Source: Earliella scabrosa
Lineage: Eukaryota; Basidiomycota; Agaricomycetes; Polyporales; Polyporaceae
Direction: 5' to 3'
NCBI GenBank assembly: GCA_022605405.1
Contig: JABYQQ010000006.1
Location: 1,798,001-1,862,000 of the forward strand
DNA: 64,000 nucleotides
In this document: positions 22,977 to 33,972 of the stretch, piece after piece
Layout: every line of letters begins with the position of its first letter
Numbering within the stretch: position 1 is the stretch's first letter
The notes under the pieces: generated by a model
The model's database searches: none
Told to the model about the DNA's origin: nothing
The model's input: the letters and a program-made list of their open reading frames with translations, nothing else
Program-made: the position numbers and the translations under genes

Positions 22977-23925
22977 TCAAAACCCCTTGAGCGCGGGCAG
23001 AGGTCTCATGCAGGTTATAGTGACGCACAAGTGGTAGAAGCAGTAGGTATAGGTGATCGGTAGTTGATTACGGGACAAAAAGCGGACAAGGTAGCACATA
23101 CATCCCACAACCACCATCCCGGGAATGAATCCCATCTTGCCTTAATGCCTTGGCAGGCGATACGCAACCGTGAGTACTCGTAGGGCATTGTGAGTAATCG
23201 TGCAACATACCTAGCTCGCCCGAATTTATCGTGAGGTAGGTGCCTTGAGCGGTAGCATGGAAAGGCACTTTCATGCGCCGCCCCTCGACTGACCAGCGTT
23301 CGGATGCGGTACACGCCAACAACGCGTAGTATCTTGTGCGATCCAGACGGCGACTTGCTGTCGGCGTTCTTACTTTAATGGTCCATGAGCGCAGCAAGAT
23401 TTGACACTACTCACATAGTAATACCCCGTGGACCTTCGCTTTTCCAAGACCTGCGCCTATGGGCGGAAACGCGAACGAGCCCACCCTTCCTAACCTCTAC
23501 CCTCCAACCGAATGGGGCCTTGCAATGTTGGCCGGGTACCAATGCTTTTTCTTCATAGGTAACGTTCGAGCGAGGGGTCGGAGTTGAGTACTGAATGGAA
23601 GAGCCAATCAATCCGAGCGAGACCAGCAGGAGAACCGCGAACCGAGTAGTCTGCAGGCGCCAGCCCGCAGATGAGCTCGTACCATATCTCAGCGCAAGGG
23701 GCTGGATGAGGACACCCGTCAGGTTTCCATGAATCCAAAGGCGCTCGATGCACCGACGACGAATGCCGACACCGTACGACACCCATGCGATGGTGTCGAG
23801 GATTGGATTGGTGAGTACGTGGGGATGTCGGAGACGATTGCGTGGTACAGCACTGATTCGGGAGCTGGGAGGAGGACGAAAAACTGGGATGTGAACGGTG
23901 AGAGGAGTGCGAGGATGTAGAGCAT
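22977..23925 (-). CDS. Putative membrane protein, exons unresolved
   Basis: Coding-like segments on the minus strand: a hydrophobic start at 23925 (MLYILALLSPFTSQFFVLL), a second hydrophobic block (RFAVLLLVSLGLIGSS), a soluble exon (ARTSERW-like region ending GTYLTINSGEL) after a GTGAGT intron at about 23413, and a last hydrophobic exon (GMVVVGCMCYLVRFL) ending at 22977. The first and second segments are in different frames and I found no good intron between them. The gene is therefore either frameshifted or spliced in a way I could not see. Function unknown. Confidence 0.35.
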
Positions 23926-23973
23926 GGATATCAAGAGCTAGCTTGAGCGGGAGCCCTGGGGATAGAGCCCTGT

Positions 23974-24710
23974 CTAAGCATCCGAAGGCTGCCACGCATG
24001 CTGCCCGGGTCCGCCGCATCGGCTGCACGGTGACTCAAATAGACATTGTAAACTAGAAGAGGACCATTTCAGTAACAGCTTCCCCCAACGACCACGGGCC
24101 GTAGGCACGACAGGACCGTCCGAGACAAGGGGACATGGGAGGGCATCTCACCAATCTCTCGTATCAGGGATGGCTAGGTCTAGCCATGCACGGCTGTCGC
24201 ACCACGTCCGCAGGCAGCAGAATAACAACCAACTGGACACGTACCTTGAATGGGTACCAGGGTAACTGTCCATCAAACTGCCTCGTTACCAATACTTAGA
24301 CTGACACCATCCGCAAGCATATGAAGTTGCTCGCCAAAAAGTGGTAGACGCGCCGTCACGCGCCCCAGAGAGATCGATCTGAGCAACAGCAGACGACGAG
24401 GCGGGAGCGAGAGCCTAGAGGTCAGAAACGACGTGGCAGACCAAGGCAGACAGTACATAAGTGTTGACAAGACGTTGGTTGGAGTTGGCTGGACGGCCTT
24501 CCGCCCGGCGGGCGTCTTGCGGCGCGCTCGTCCGCGCTATCCGGACTCCACGGCGACTTCATGTGGTCGACTCACGCTCACAGCGATGCGAGGGGGCAAA
24601 GCCCCGATGTACGTTCGCAGTCGTCTGACCCTCAACTTCATCATCATCACGTACAGAACAAGTAACCAGGCATCAGCAGCCATCCAGGTACTCCTGAGCA
24701 TGTACGCCAT
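23974..24710 (-). CDS. Putative small membrane protein, tentative
   Basis: From an ATG at 24710 (MAYMLRSTWMAADAWLLVL) several GT-AG introns can be placed in phase. They lead through a Ser/Ala-rich exon to a hydrophobic exon (YVSSWLLFCCLRTW) and a possible stop at 23974-23976. The model is speculative: it depends on weak splice sites and no family resemblance supports it. Confidence 0.25.
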
Positions 24711-25005
24711 TCCTCAACCTTGACAAACGGTCCCGAAAATGTCTGGGAGCCGCGCGCACTCGTTCAGACAACCGAGCCGTCGACGGCGTGCGGGTCGCAC
24801 ACTGGGAGGCGTGGGGGGCGGGATCCGCGAGGGAAAACGATGATGACCAGCGTACCTGCTCGCGCGGAATGAGGACAACTAACGGGGGGATGAGGTGATG
24901 CCTCGCCGTGCTCCAAGTCGTACCGAGCCGAAACTGCGTCACGCGACAGGGGCAAACATTGCATGGCCACACGTATCCATTTCGGCATTGTCACCAGTCT
25001 CCAAA

Positions 25006-25765
25006 TCACATCAATTGGCACATATAACGGATCGAAGCCCAGACTATCGCAATGAGAGCCGCGAGCTCGTGCATGAACATCCTCGGGCTGATGAAGGTGT
25101 AAGATCATAGTTAAACCAGAGCCGTACAGAGAACTCACATGGGATGGTCAATGCGCTCTGGTATGAGATCAGGAATGGGCTCGTCAGCGACGGTCGGGGG
25201 GTGGTCGTACGCTGGTGGCTCCGGAAGTCTATCACGTTGCATGGACGTCACGCAGTCTTGGAGTAACAGTTGCTGATGAGATCTCAACAGGTTCGCAAGA
25301 TTCCGGCCTTCGTCGACCAGCTTGGAGAACTGCGAACGGTCCTCTTCCGTGTGGAAATCCAAGATAATGGTGGGCTCCTCGACGACGCCTGTATCGAGCG
25401 TCCATCGAGTTAATTCATTCTGATCCGGGGCGTGAGACTGGCGCTGGCATCGTCATGACAAGTATACATACACTGTCCTCGTACACCAGCCAGCTGTGGT
25501 CCACATAGGCTGCGAAAACGTAGTGGTTGACGGGAGAGTCGCGCTGATATACCGCAAGCGCCACTGGTGAGAAATTAGCGTGAGTCGATGTGGGAGACAA
25601 CGCGTCGCATATACCTTGGTCGATGAGGCCATTGTCATTGTAGAAGCGCAGGACGGCAACAATCGCGTCGCCTTGTAGCTCCTCGCTCGCGCTCGCGTCG
25701 ATGGCAATAGACAACGAGGCTTCAAATGTAGTGGGCGAGTACGGCATAGCGCTGCCAGAATCCAT
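25006..25765 (-). CDS. Family P small protein, member 3, tail-anchored
   Basis: Exons (minus) 25615-25765, 25472-25563, 25139-25419 and 25006-25087 give 201 aa with phases 1, 0, 2. The first two introns match those of the other family P genes. Blocks: AIVAVLRFYNDNG, then ALAVYQRDSP, then HYVFAAYVDHSWLVYEDS, then TIILDFHTEEDRSQFSKLVDEG with its closing helix. A Pro-rich linker (EPPAYDHPPTVADEPIPD) follows. The last exon supplies a transmembrane tail (MHELAALIAIVWASIRYMC) three residues from the stop. A shorter reading stopping at 25135 is possible if the last intron is retained. The PPAY and PPTV motifs could bind WW or SH3 domains (inference). Head-to-head with the gene at 26341. Confidence 0.75.
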
Positions 25766-26340
25766 GATACAAGAGTGGTGGAGACGAAGAGTCGACTGAT
25801 GAGGGTTAAGGATTCAGAAGAGGAGAGATGCGTCGGGGTCGGGGGAACGTCTCGGGAGACATCGTGCAAGACCTTTGTCGTGTTATGAGGGGAGAGACAA
25901 CGCAAGAACAGGCTTGTGCGGTCACGCACCTAGGTGTCCCTTCCGAATCTCGAGAGGTCCACAGTCGAGTCCTACGAGTATTGTGCAGTGTTGAGGAGGA
26001 CGGCAAGACCATTGGTGTTGTTGTGAAGAAAGGACGCGTCGCAGGATGACACGGACATATGGTGACGAGGGAGAGATGGGAGACGCCGGGTGCTATCTTG
26101 GGGCTTGGAGGCGCGGGGCGCCAGGGCGGGGCTGTCTAGGGCTGTCTTTTCTGATTCCCAGTCCCCCCAGTATATTCCCCTCTGCATCGTCTCGACTCTC
26201 GAACGCTTCTCTTCCATGTTAATCATACATATTCCGTGACCGTACGATTGTTCACTATTCTAGAGTGCATACTGTCCTGATGGCTTGCAGGTCGTTTCTC
26301 GGAACCTAACCCATGCTCTCTGATTTTGACATTCAACAAC
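25766..26340. promoter_or_regulatory. Shared divergent promoter region
   Basis: 575 bp separate family P member 3 and the 656-aa gene. Short open frames on both strands have no coding character. No specific motif assigned. Confidence 0.4.
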
Positions 26341-28363
26341 ATGTTGACCCCGAGCGTGCGTGATCAAATCCACTTTGACCATAGAGAGCGAGCTGACATA
26401 TGTGCTACCAGTACCCGTCGAAGGCATGAGACTCGGAGACGGTCTTGTTGGGGCTACATCTTGTGAAAACATGGTCCTCGTCGTGAGTCCCAACGCCAGC
26501 TTCGTTCCAGAGATCCGGCAAGGCCGAGTATCCGTCTATCTGTGCAAAAATTGCCGTTACGGAACCCTGGATCCTCTCCAATGGCCTCAAGTCTACACCG
26601 CCCGCTACCCATACTTCGCTGCAATCTCGATGCCGGTCCCCCCGCCTCATCCCCATGCGCCTATGTGGATCCCGCCTCAACCTTCTGATTTCGCCCCAAT
26701 CCGCGGGGCTGTCATTCCAACCTTAGGCTTCCTCCGCCCCGCCTTCGTCGAAGTACTTTCCCTGCTGGTTACGAAGATGAGTGACCGTGTGCAAGGTTAT
26801 TTGTCGACCGTCCTCGAGCGAAGCGCGGACCTGCTCTGGCACGACCTCGCTATGCGTCAGGCCCTGGAACGGCTGCGGACTATGCCCGCTAGCTTCTTTG
26901 ACCAAGCATTCCAAGTTTCCGAGTTGCAGCGCCATTGGATTTTGGCGGATGCCTACCTCCGGTTTCACTCTCCTGCGACAGACCCCGCGCGATCAGGACA
27001 TGTAGAGGCGACGGTTGGAGCTTGGACATGCGACCCGAGCGTAGTCCAGAAGCTCTGCTCGGCCGGCTTCCCGGTGTGGTTCGTTCGTCCCGTGACGAAG
27101 GTTGTCGGTGCCAGGATCCGTCGAGTGGTCCCCTGTAGGCGCGCTACCAACTTGTGTCAAGAGCCGCTGAATGACAGCGGTCCTATATACAAGGGCTTGG
27201 CCGGGGATCAGCATCTCGCGGTTATGCTGAACAGTGGTCATACGTACCTGGACATCTCGCTGAACGCCGTCGTGAGTCCCGACTATCGCATCCCCGCATC
27301 GCAAGCCGATCAAGCTATGGGTCCAATCCGAGGAACAGGCGTGTTGACTTCCTTGCACATACATCGTTCTAGACCATGTGAGTACTGTCTCCCAGATCAC
27401 CCCAGTTCGCATGATCTCGAACAAGTGATTGTAGATAATCCCGGACCGAGCCAAGTTCATGCTTCCTACAGGCGAGGGAGGGACAAGTTTGAGGAGCTTG
27501 ATCACCCCTGGATGCCCAAGGCATTGCGCGGATGGAGACGAGCCATGGACGCTCTGGATCGCTCGGGTCCGCCAAAGGAACAGGTTCTTCGCGGATACTG
27601 GATTCCAGAGCCTGCGTTGATCGTCGGTCCGCGCGATCCACGGCGGGTGGAGCGATACCTCATGAATTGGCTGCGCATTCGGCCCATATGGCTATATCTG
27701 CTCCGTATCCCCAACGCAGGAACCTTCCGGGTGGCTCCCCAGAGCTGGCGTTCCTTCCTCAATAACTCCTCGGAGGATCCCAAGGAGCACTCGGACACTC
27801 GGAGTAGTCAATGTGCCCAAGTCATCACAAAGCTCCTCAAGGACTTCTTCCCCAACAGCTCCTACGACCTGGCACCGCAGGCACCAGTTCTTTGGCACCA
27901 GTACAACCTCACGCACGTCAGTGACGACCTAGCTCCACTCATTCTCTGGGAGATGTTTGAGCTCGGTTTTCGATATGAGCTCTTGGCAGTCGATCAATAC
28001 CTCCGTCCGCGGCGGACCCGACAACAAGAGGCCGCTCGTGAGGACGACCTCTCGAGAATATTTCCTTCCCATACCATTCACGCTCTGTCATTCTTGCCCA
28101 CGGAGCAATCCGGGGGGCTCTTCGCCCCGATGCATCAGCGCCGAGTTCAGTCACTCAATGCCTTCCGGGAGATACTTTTATATTGGCCAGGCTGTCCCCC
28201 CGACATCACGAACGCCAAGCCCTTGCTCGGGTTGGAGACGCCGGAGGAGATTGAGTCGGTGGAGTTCGCTCTGGCCACGTTCTACGTGACCAATTTCTTC
28301 AACTTGTTTGCACGCGCTCCTCTTCTCCCCCACCTCCTTCCTCCGTCACCCGTCAACAAGTAG
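26341..28363 (+). CDS. Hypothetical protein, 656 aa
   Basis: A short first exon 26341-26359 joins 26412-28363 through a 52-nt intron with a CTGAC branch site (phase 1), giving 656 aa. The large second exon is a single open frame with strong codon bias. Features: Pro-rich segment near residues 85-120 (PPPHPHAPMWIPPQP); FPVWFVRPVTKV near 235; a possible metal site HRSRPCEYCLPDHPSSH near 335; two Trp-rich helical regions (YLMNWLRIRPIWLYLLRI; LAPLILWEMFELGFRYELL). No catalytic motif is recognised and no membrane segment is certain. The family is not known to me. The 3' end is included in a local tandem duplication (28285-28705). Confidence 0.75.
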
Positions 28364-28705
28364 CTGCCCAGCAGCCAATGTTAGATGCGATTGATGGGTA
28401 TGCATTGTATGTCGGCTGCTCGCAAGGAGCAGCTGATCGCGAGGCGAACCATGCTCTACGCGCAGGACCCTTGCCGAGGTGAGTCGTCGCAACGATTAGA
28501 ACGTGGTCAATCTCTTCAATCGCGCTCCTCTTTTTCCCCCACCTACTTCCTTCGTCACCCGTTAACGGGTAGCTGCCCAGCAGCCAATGTTGGATGCGAT
28601 TGATGGGTCTGCATTGTACATCGGCTGCAAGCGAAGAGCAGCTGATCGCGAGGCAAGCCGTCCTCTACGTGGAGGACCCTTTCCGAGGCGAGTCGTCCCA
28701 ACGAT
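28285..28705. repeat. Direct tandem duplication of a gene 3' end
   Basis: Copy 1 (about 28285-28500) covers the last codons, stop and 3' flank of the 656-aa gene. Copy 2 (about 28501-28705) repeats it at roughly 85-90% identity: shared words include gctgcccagcagccaatgtt and gagcagctgatcgcgaggc. Copy 2 has no upstream coding sequence, so it is a partial duplicate carrying only the terminal residues and 3' flank. Confidence 0.85.
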
Positions 28706-29025
28706 GCATCATTTTTTTTTCGAATCTGACACCGTGAAACAGAGTGGCTATGGGCACGCGCAAGTCGCAGCTTAAGATCTGATTGCTGACGCTGCGATTA
28801 TTGCTTGAGTGCATCTCACTACCACAGCAGCCCTGCCACCGCCTTCGCAGGTATTGAATGCAATAATCCGTCTTGTCTTTACTGACTATTTGAGGGTACA
28901 GTAGCACCGTTCCTGCTCCCATCGCCCTGTCCATCTTCCGCCATCGCCACAGAACTCCCCGTCTGTTCGTGAGTGCCTCTGTCCTTGACGTGTTCGAGCA
29001 AGGCTTCACCGTTGTCTGTGCGCAG

Positions 29026-29530
29026 CTGGGATGATGTCTCTGCTACGGAGTTCCCCACTGACGCCGCGCATGAGCTCCCCGGTGTGTCAAGCTGGAAGGT
29101 CGCTTACACCGCTGTCGTGGAGCCTGAGAAGGAAACGTGTCGCGATGACGGACGTGCTGACTGATCCTCATAGTCGGTCTGCGAGGTGCTAGAATGCCAG
29201 AAAGCAGCAATCCGCCGTTGGCCCAAGTTGGGTATACCCATTTGTCAGTCCGTGTTGTTCCGTTCATGCTCAACCTTGCTATCCCCAGGCGCCGTCTGTG
29301 ATCTCCATTGTTCCGGTCAACACACCGTATGATTCCGTCAAGATGCCATTTGACGAGCGGATAGACTGCCTGGTAACCATGGTTCCACGCCATCGAGCAC
29401 AGACGTGTCGCCTACACTTTCGTGAGTGGTCTCTGCACGCTTAGCTTTCGGAATGAGCCCTTACTGTGATTCAGATGATGGCAATGCTGACGAAGGCGTG
29501 GAGGCTTCTACCGAGGGCCATGACGAATAG
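29026..29530 (+). CDS. Family P small protein, member 4 (5' end unclear)
   Basis: Exons 29026-29138, 29174-29247, 29289-29421 and 29475-29530 are in frame (phases 1, 0, 1). A first exon with the start codon must lie upstream of 29026 but was not identified; a donor GTGAGT at about 28969 fits. Alignment with member 5 is clear: SSWKVAYTAVVEPEKET against DDWTTAHVVVVEVGTEK, PLAQVGY against ITAQVGF, and APSVISIVPV against APSLITLVPL, with introns at the same points. Introns 1 and 2 are short (35 and 41 nt) and the middle exon is ~22 residues shorter than in member 5, so the copy may be degenerate. The tail is acidic. Confidence 0.55.
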
Positions 29531-30778
29531 ATACGTTCACCGCTTGTTCCCGACCATGTACTCTGTAGATCGCCAACCGCTTCATTCCTCGTATATCATA
29601 TCAGCGCGCAGCGACCGACTGGGGTGTTCTCGAAGGCGGTTGTTCCTGTGTCTGTGATGCTGGGCTTGGCGTGAATGCCTCCTCTCCCGTGTACTCATAT
29701 CTCTTCCTCCTGTTATCTAGATCTCGCTACTTATGAAATGTACTGCTAGAGCAAGAATGATATGTACGTTTGCTATTGCTTCCCGTGCATACGCTGAATA
29801 TCACACAGGGCGTTGAAGCGCGAGGGCTCACAAACCGGCGAGGGCACCATATAAGTCCTCGAATGCGACCCTAACACTTCTGAGTGCGCTATTGAGCGGC
29901 CTGACTTGGACTACCAGATGGACATATGTTGATGATCCTCGGCTACCTGCGGTTCAAGACGACGTCAGACGAGATCCGGGAGAAGGGCGCGCTGGAGCGG
30001 CGGAGGCGGCGGGAGTCGGGAGTCGGGAGTCGGGAGGCTGAACTTGAAAGAACGTGGCCTCGGCGCTTCGGTGACGGAAATTGAATACCTGTCTTTCGCA
30101 GACCGAACGTCTGGCCCCGGGAGTTAGATGAAATGGACAATTGGTCCATGAGGGGGTGACTGATTGGAATGTATGAAACTGGTATACATAAATTGTGAGA
30201 GGGAGAAAGCGCGCGGGGTGGGGATGGACAACTCGACCAGGCGCCGAGCAGCCAAGTTTGGTGACCGCCGACCTGCGCCAAATCTGCGCGTTGACCTTCT
30301 GCTGCTCATCACCATCGTTCACCTACTTCCTCGCTAGACGGAACCGTTCTAGCACACCGACTTCTTCTCCGCTGCCTCTTCGGTTCGTCTTGACCACTCG
30401 TCACTTGAGTACTCATGCATGTGAATCTCGCCTCGAATCTCGCCTCGGTGGGGAAGAACCTGTCTTCCACACTCATGTGTGCGGTGCGGTCTCCTCGTCT
30501 CGTTGTCAGCACAAATTTCAGTAGCCAGCCATCCACGTCGAACGGAAGAATGGTCGCTATCCCAGATTGACCTTTGAGGGTGGACGGGTGGAAAGCCTTT
30601 GTCAACGGTGCGTTTTATCTTCCAATGTTCGGGCTTCGATGTGCCCTCGCCTCTCCCTCCCTCCGCACTCTACTGTCCACCGAGCTTTCGTCGCGCTTGC
30701 GGTGAGTGTTGTCAAATCAGATGCTGCTGCCCGCCGTTCTGACGTTGCTCTGGCTGGGCCACAGTTATCAACTAAGTC
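29531..30778. other. Intergenic, possible unrecognised 5' exons
   Basis: No convincing gene. A (gggagtc)n microsatellite of about four units lies at 30010-30037. Upstream exons of the LRR-like gene (for example an F-box) could lie at 30540-30780, but I could not define them. Confidence 0.4.
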
Positions 30779-31893
30779 ATGAAGTATCTTCCCCCGAACG
30801 TGAGCGCACTCAAGCTACTCCTATATGACGCTGCATATTCATGGTACTGGTACCATCTAGCATACTGTGAGGATATCGTCCGCCCTAGACCTGGACGACT
30901 TTCAAGAAGACGTGCACGAGGACTCTCAAGTCGCGTTGTATGCCAGGGATCTCACCGTTGTGCTCTACTACCCGTTTCCTATCGACACCCTCCGATTGTG
31001 CCTCTTGTCCTCCATCAATGTTGTCGATCTTGTCCTCTTCTTACCTCACGACGCGTTCGACGACATCCTCACCGGTATCCACTTCCGTCGCCTTCAGTTA
31101 CTCAAGACGAATCTCCCGCATCGCTTTCTGAAGACATTTCTCACTTCACACACCACCCTCACGGACATCTGCCTTGGCGGTTGCGGAAGGGCTCCAAATG
31201 AGTCCTGCCCATTGAACCTCATCGATTTGCGCCACGTCACGGCGGTAGAGTGCGCTCTGGAATGTGTCAGCGCCACTGCGCACTCCGCGTTGATGCGTCT
31301 GACTGCAGAGCACATGGGGGACACCTCTCCTAGCCCTGCTATCGTTCTGCGAACCTTGCGCGCACCGCTGCTCACGCTCTTCGAGCTGATCTTGGATTTC
31401 CTCCCCGACGATTACGACTTGCTCGATCGCATTGTGGTTGCGTCGCCGAGGGTGCAAAGACTGAAGCTGTTGGAACGTTCGGGGGCATTCGTGAGTCTAT
31501 TCCTCGTGTGTATGCCTTTCACTTGCTAATTCCTTTGCAAAGCGTCGCGACTCTCAGTCTCGCCGAAGCTGGAACGACACCGTTCGATGGGCGAAGTCCT
31601 TATTCAAGCTCGACCGTCTCACCGATCTCGCACTCCGCACTGCAGCGCCCCTTACAGGGTTGCGTCCCAGCGCAGTAAACGAGTTGCGCGTGGTCAAGAA
31701 ATGGTCTACCAAGACAACGCGACCTTCGCGGTCCGTTGTGCGCACCCACGAGCATCCGACTCTGAAGTATGTGCGTATGTGGTACCGGTGCGAGGAGCCT
31801 GGAGGGGGTATCCTATCGAGCTGGTCCAAGACATCCGGAACGTGGCGCAGCCTCAATCGCAAGCGCAATCCTCCCCTCGATGAGCCTTTCTAA
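30779..31893 (+). CDS. LRR-like protein, F-box family relative
   Basis: Exons 30779-30799, 30861-31490 and 31543-31893 are all phase 0 and give 333 aa. Leucine-rich spacing typical of the C-terminal part of basidiomycete F-box/LRR proteins is visible (LRLCLLSSINVVDLVLFLP, then LQLLKTNLP, then LTDICLGGC). A helical segment follows (LFELILDFLPDDYDLLDRIV). The C-terminus is basic with KYVRMWYRCEEPGGG. No F-box is present in this model. Either the F-box exon lies upstream or this is a truncated relative. If it is F-box-like, it would select substrates for SCF ubiquitin ligase. Confidence 0.6.
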
Positions 31894-32194
31894 TGCGGTG
31901 AGCTACTCTCCTGGCGTTGCACGGACATCTTCCGCTCACTTCCACGACAGACGTCCTCCTTTTCTCACTTCTCGCTTGTCTCGATGTGTGGACTCTTCGT
32001 TCGTGTTGCGTACCCTACTCTGTCGACTCTGTCGCCATAATGAATTCCACTGTTACTGTATCGTCTAGTCAAAGCCCGGGCGGTTCGCTTGTATCATTGC
32101 CTCGTGGCTGCAACACGAGGCCATCGTCGTTGCCACTCCTTTGCCGGCAGATTGAGTGGCACCGCCAAACACAACTTACCTCTCCTCCATCGAC

Positions 32195-33781
32195 ATGCTC
32201 AGTGAATCACTTCCAGATGAGGAGGCCACCTCGTTAGGGTCTCCGTCGGTTGGGTCTCCGTCGGTTGGGTCTCCGTCGGTTGGGTCTCCGTCGGTTGGGT
32301 CTCCGGCATCCCTACCTTCTCTGCCGTCGTTGCCGAGTTCCCCTCTACTCCGGCCTGGAAACCCGGACGACACGTTGATGGATGCTCGGGATGCCTCCAG
32401 CTCTTGCGACTTTGAGCCACTTGAGACGTCGCAGCTCCTATCCACACTCCCGCCCCTTGGTACCATCGTTCGTGTACGCCAGCTTGAGGACTCTTTTCTC
32501 GATAGCTCTCCATCTGAGAGAGCGTCCGAGTTCCAGGGTGGAGCTCCATACTCATATCGGCGCCGTAGATCCAGGTATGCCCTCATAGTCTAGAGTACCC
32601 CTTCCCGTCGCTAACGTTATCTCTGCAGCGCGGAGATATATGATGACATATTTACGCAGCTGAGGAATTGTGTGCGAGCGAGTCGTGCCCTGGTCGAATT
32701 GGCGGGCGCACTGGTTGATAATACGGTATGTGAACGGAATATGGTACAGCACGCGATGGATGCGAACATAGTTTGGTAGCATGCCGACTCTTTTCGCAAC
32801 TCTGTTTTCGAGGACAAGATTGCGTATCGTCTCCTTGATATCCAAACGGACATAGGAGCGACCAAGGGTATCTTGTCGCATTCGCAGAGTAAGTCCCACC
32901 CCGCACACTTTGACTGACTCGCTCACGCGTAGTGTATCCTCAACTAGAACGATCTAGGCTGTTGTCATATGACTTTTCTGGTCGTTATCGACCCTCCTCG
33001 GAGAGCGAACGACGAGTGGCGCAACTCCGCGCCAGCGACAGTGCCAATGACAATATGTTATTGGACCTCTCTCAGCAACTCGCTGGCGAGGCCAAGGCTA
33101 TTCGACGTCCTCGGAACCCGGTGCCCGCATCGACATGGAACGATTCGGCGGTCACTCTGCTGAAAGCCTCTCTTGAAGACACCCGAGTAGATGAACCAGA
33201 GAACGTGAGTGTATGCTTGAGGGATTCGCGTCCAGTATGCTTAATCGTGGTTTACCCTACTGATAGGGTGACAATGACTCTTCCTCTCAATTTCGCATCG
33301 ACGGGGAAGGTCCCTGGATGGAGAAGTCTGGCCCATTGGCCTCGCATGATGGGTCTAGCGGTGGTGCGGACGCCCTGGATACTGAAGTAGTCAGTGTACG
33401 ATCTTCTTCCAGAACTGCTCCACTCATCGACCTGTAGGTTCCTGCCGTTAACGAATCAGGAAGCAACGATATACAGATCGGGAATGTCGTTGATGCTCCA
33501 CCTCTCCTCCCTCATGCCAACTACGCTCTCGGCGAGGAAGTCGATGTAAGTTTCGTCGGCACAGTGGAACCGCGCGGAGGCTAAACGGGGCTTATCAGCA
33601 GATGGCAAATACTGGTGACGATGAAGCACCCAATTATACACAGCACCCTTTCACCGCCATCGAGGCCAGCATCCTCGGTGTTGTCATCCTCGTTGCCACT
33701 TTAGTCCTCGTGGTTATTGACAGAGGGAGGGACAAGGTAAACCTTCCGGAGTATCCTATCTGGGAGGCCACAAGAGTATGA
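32195..33781 (+). CDS. Single-pass membrane hypothetical protein
   Basis: Seven exons (32195-32574, 32629-32725, 32780-32888, 32933-33204, 33267-33389, 33438-33545, 33602-33781) join in frame to 422 aa. The N-terminus carries four tandem GSPSV units in a Ser/Pro region. The middle is helical with charged residues (AEIYDDIFTQLRNCV; DKIAYRLLDIQTDIG). Near the C-terminus a hydrophobic segment (ASILGVVILVATLVLVVI) precedes RGRDK and a short 16-residue tail. It is therefore probably a type II or tail-anchored protein with a large cytosolic part. No function assigned. Confidence 0.75.
32239..32307 (+). repeat. 15-bp coding tandem repeat (GSPSV)
   Basis: gggtctccgtcggtt occurs four times in direct tandem plus a partial fifth copy, all in frame. 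Length variation between strains is likely. Confidence 0.95.
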
Positions 33782-33972
33782 TAAGTAACTGCCGATACTA
33801 TTGTTGTTCTTAGATGCACCACCTAATTACAGGAATTTACTCTGACAAGCCTTGGTAAAATAAGACATGATGCCGTATCAACACATCTCCTCCCTTCCTA
33901 TCGTCCCGTCCCCATCGCCCTAATCCTCTGCTCCCCACTATCGCTGGCACTCGAGCATCGTTTCTGACAGAC

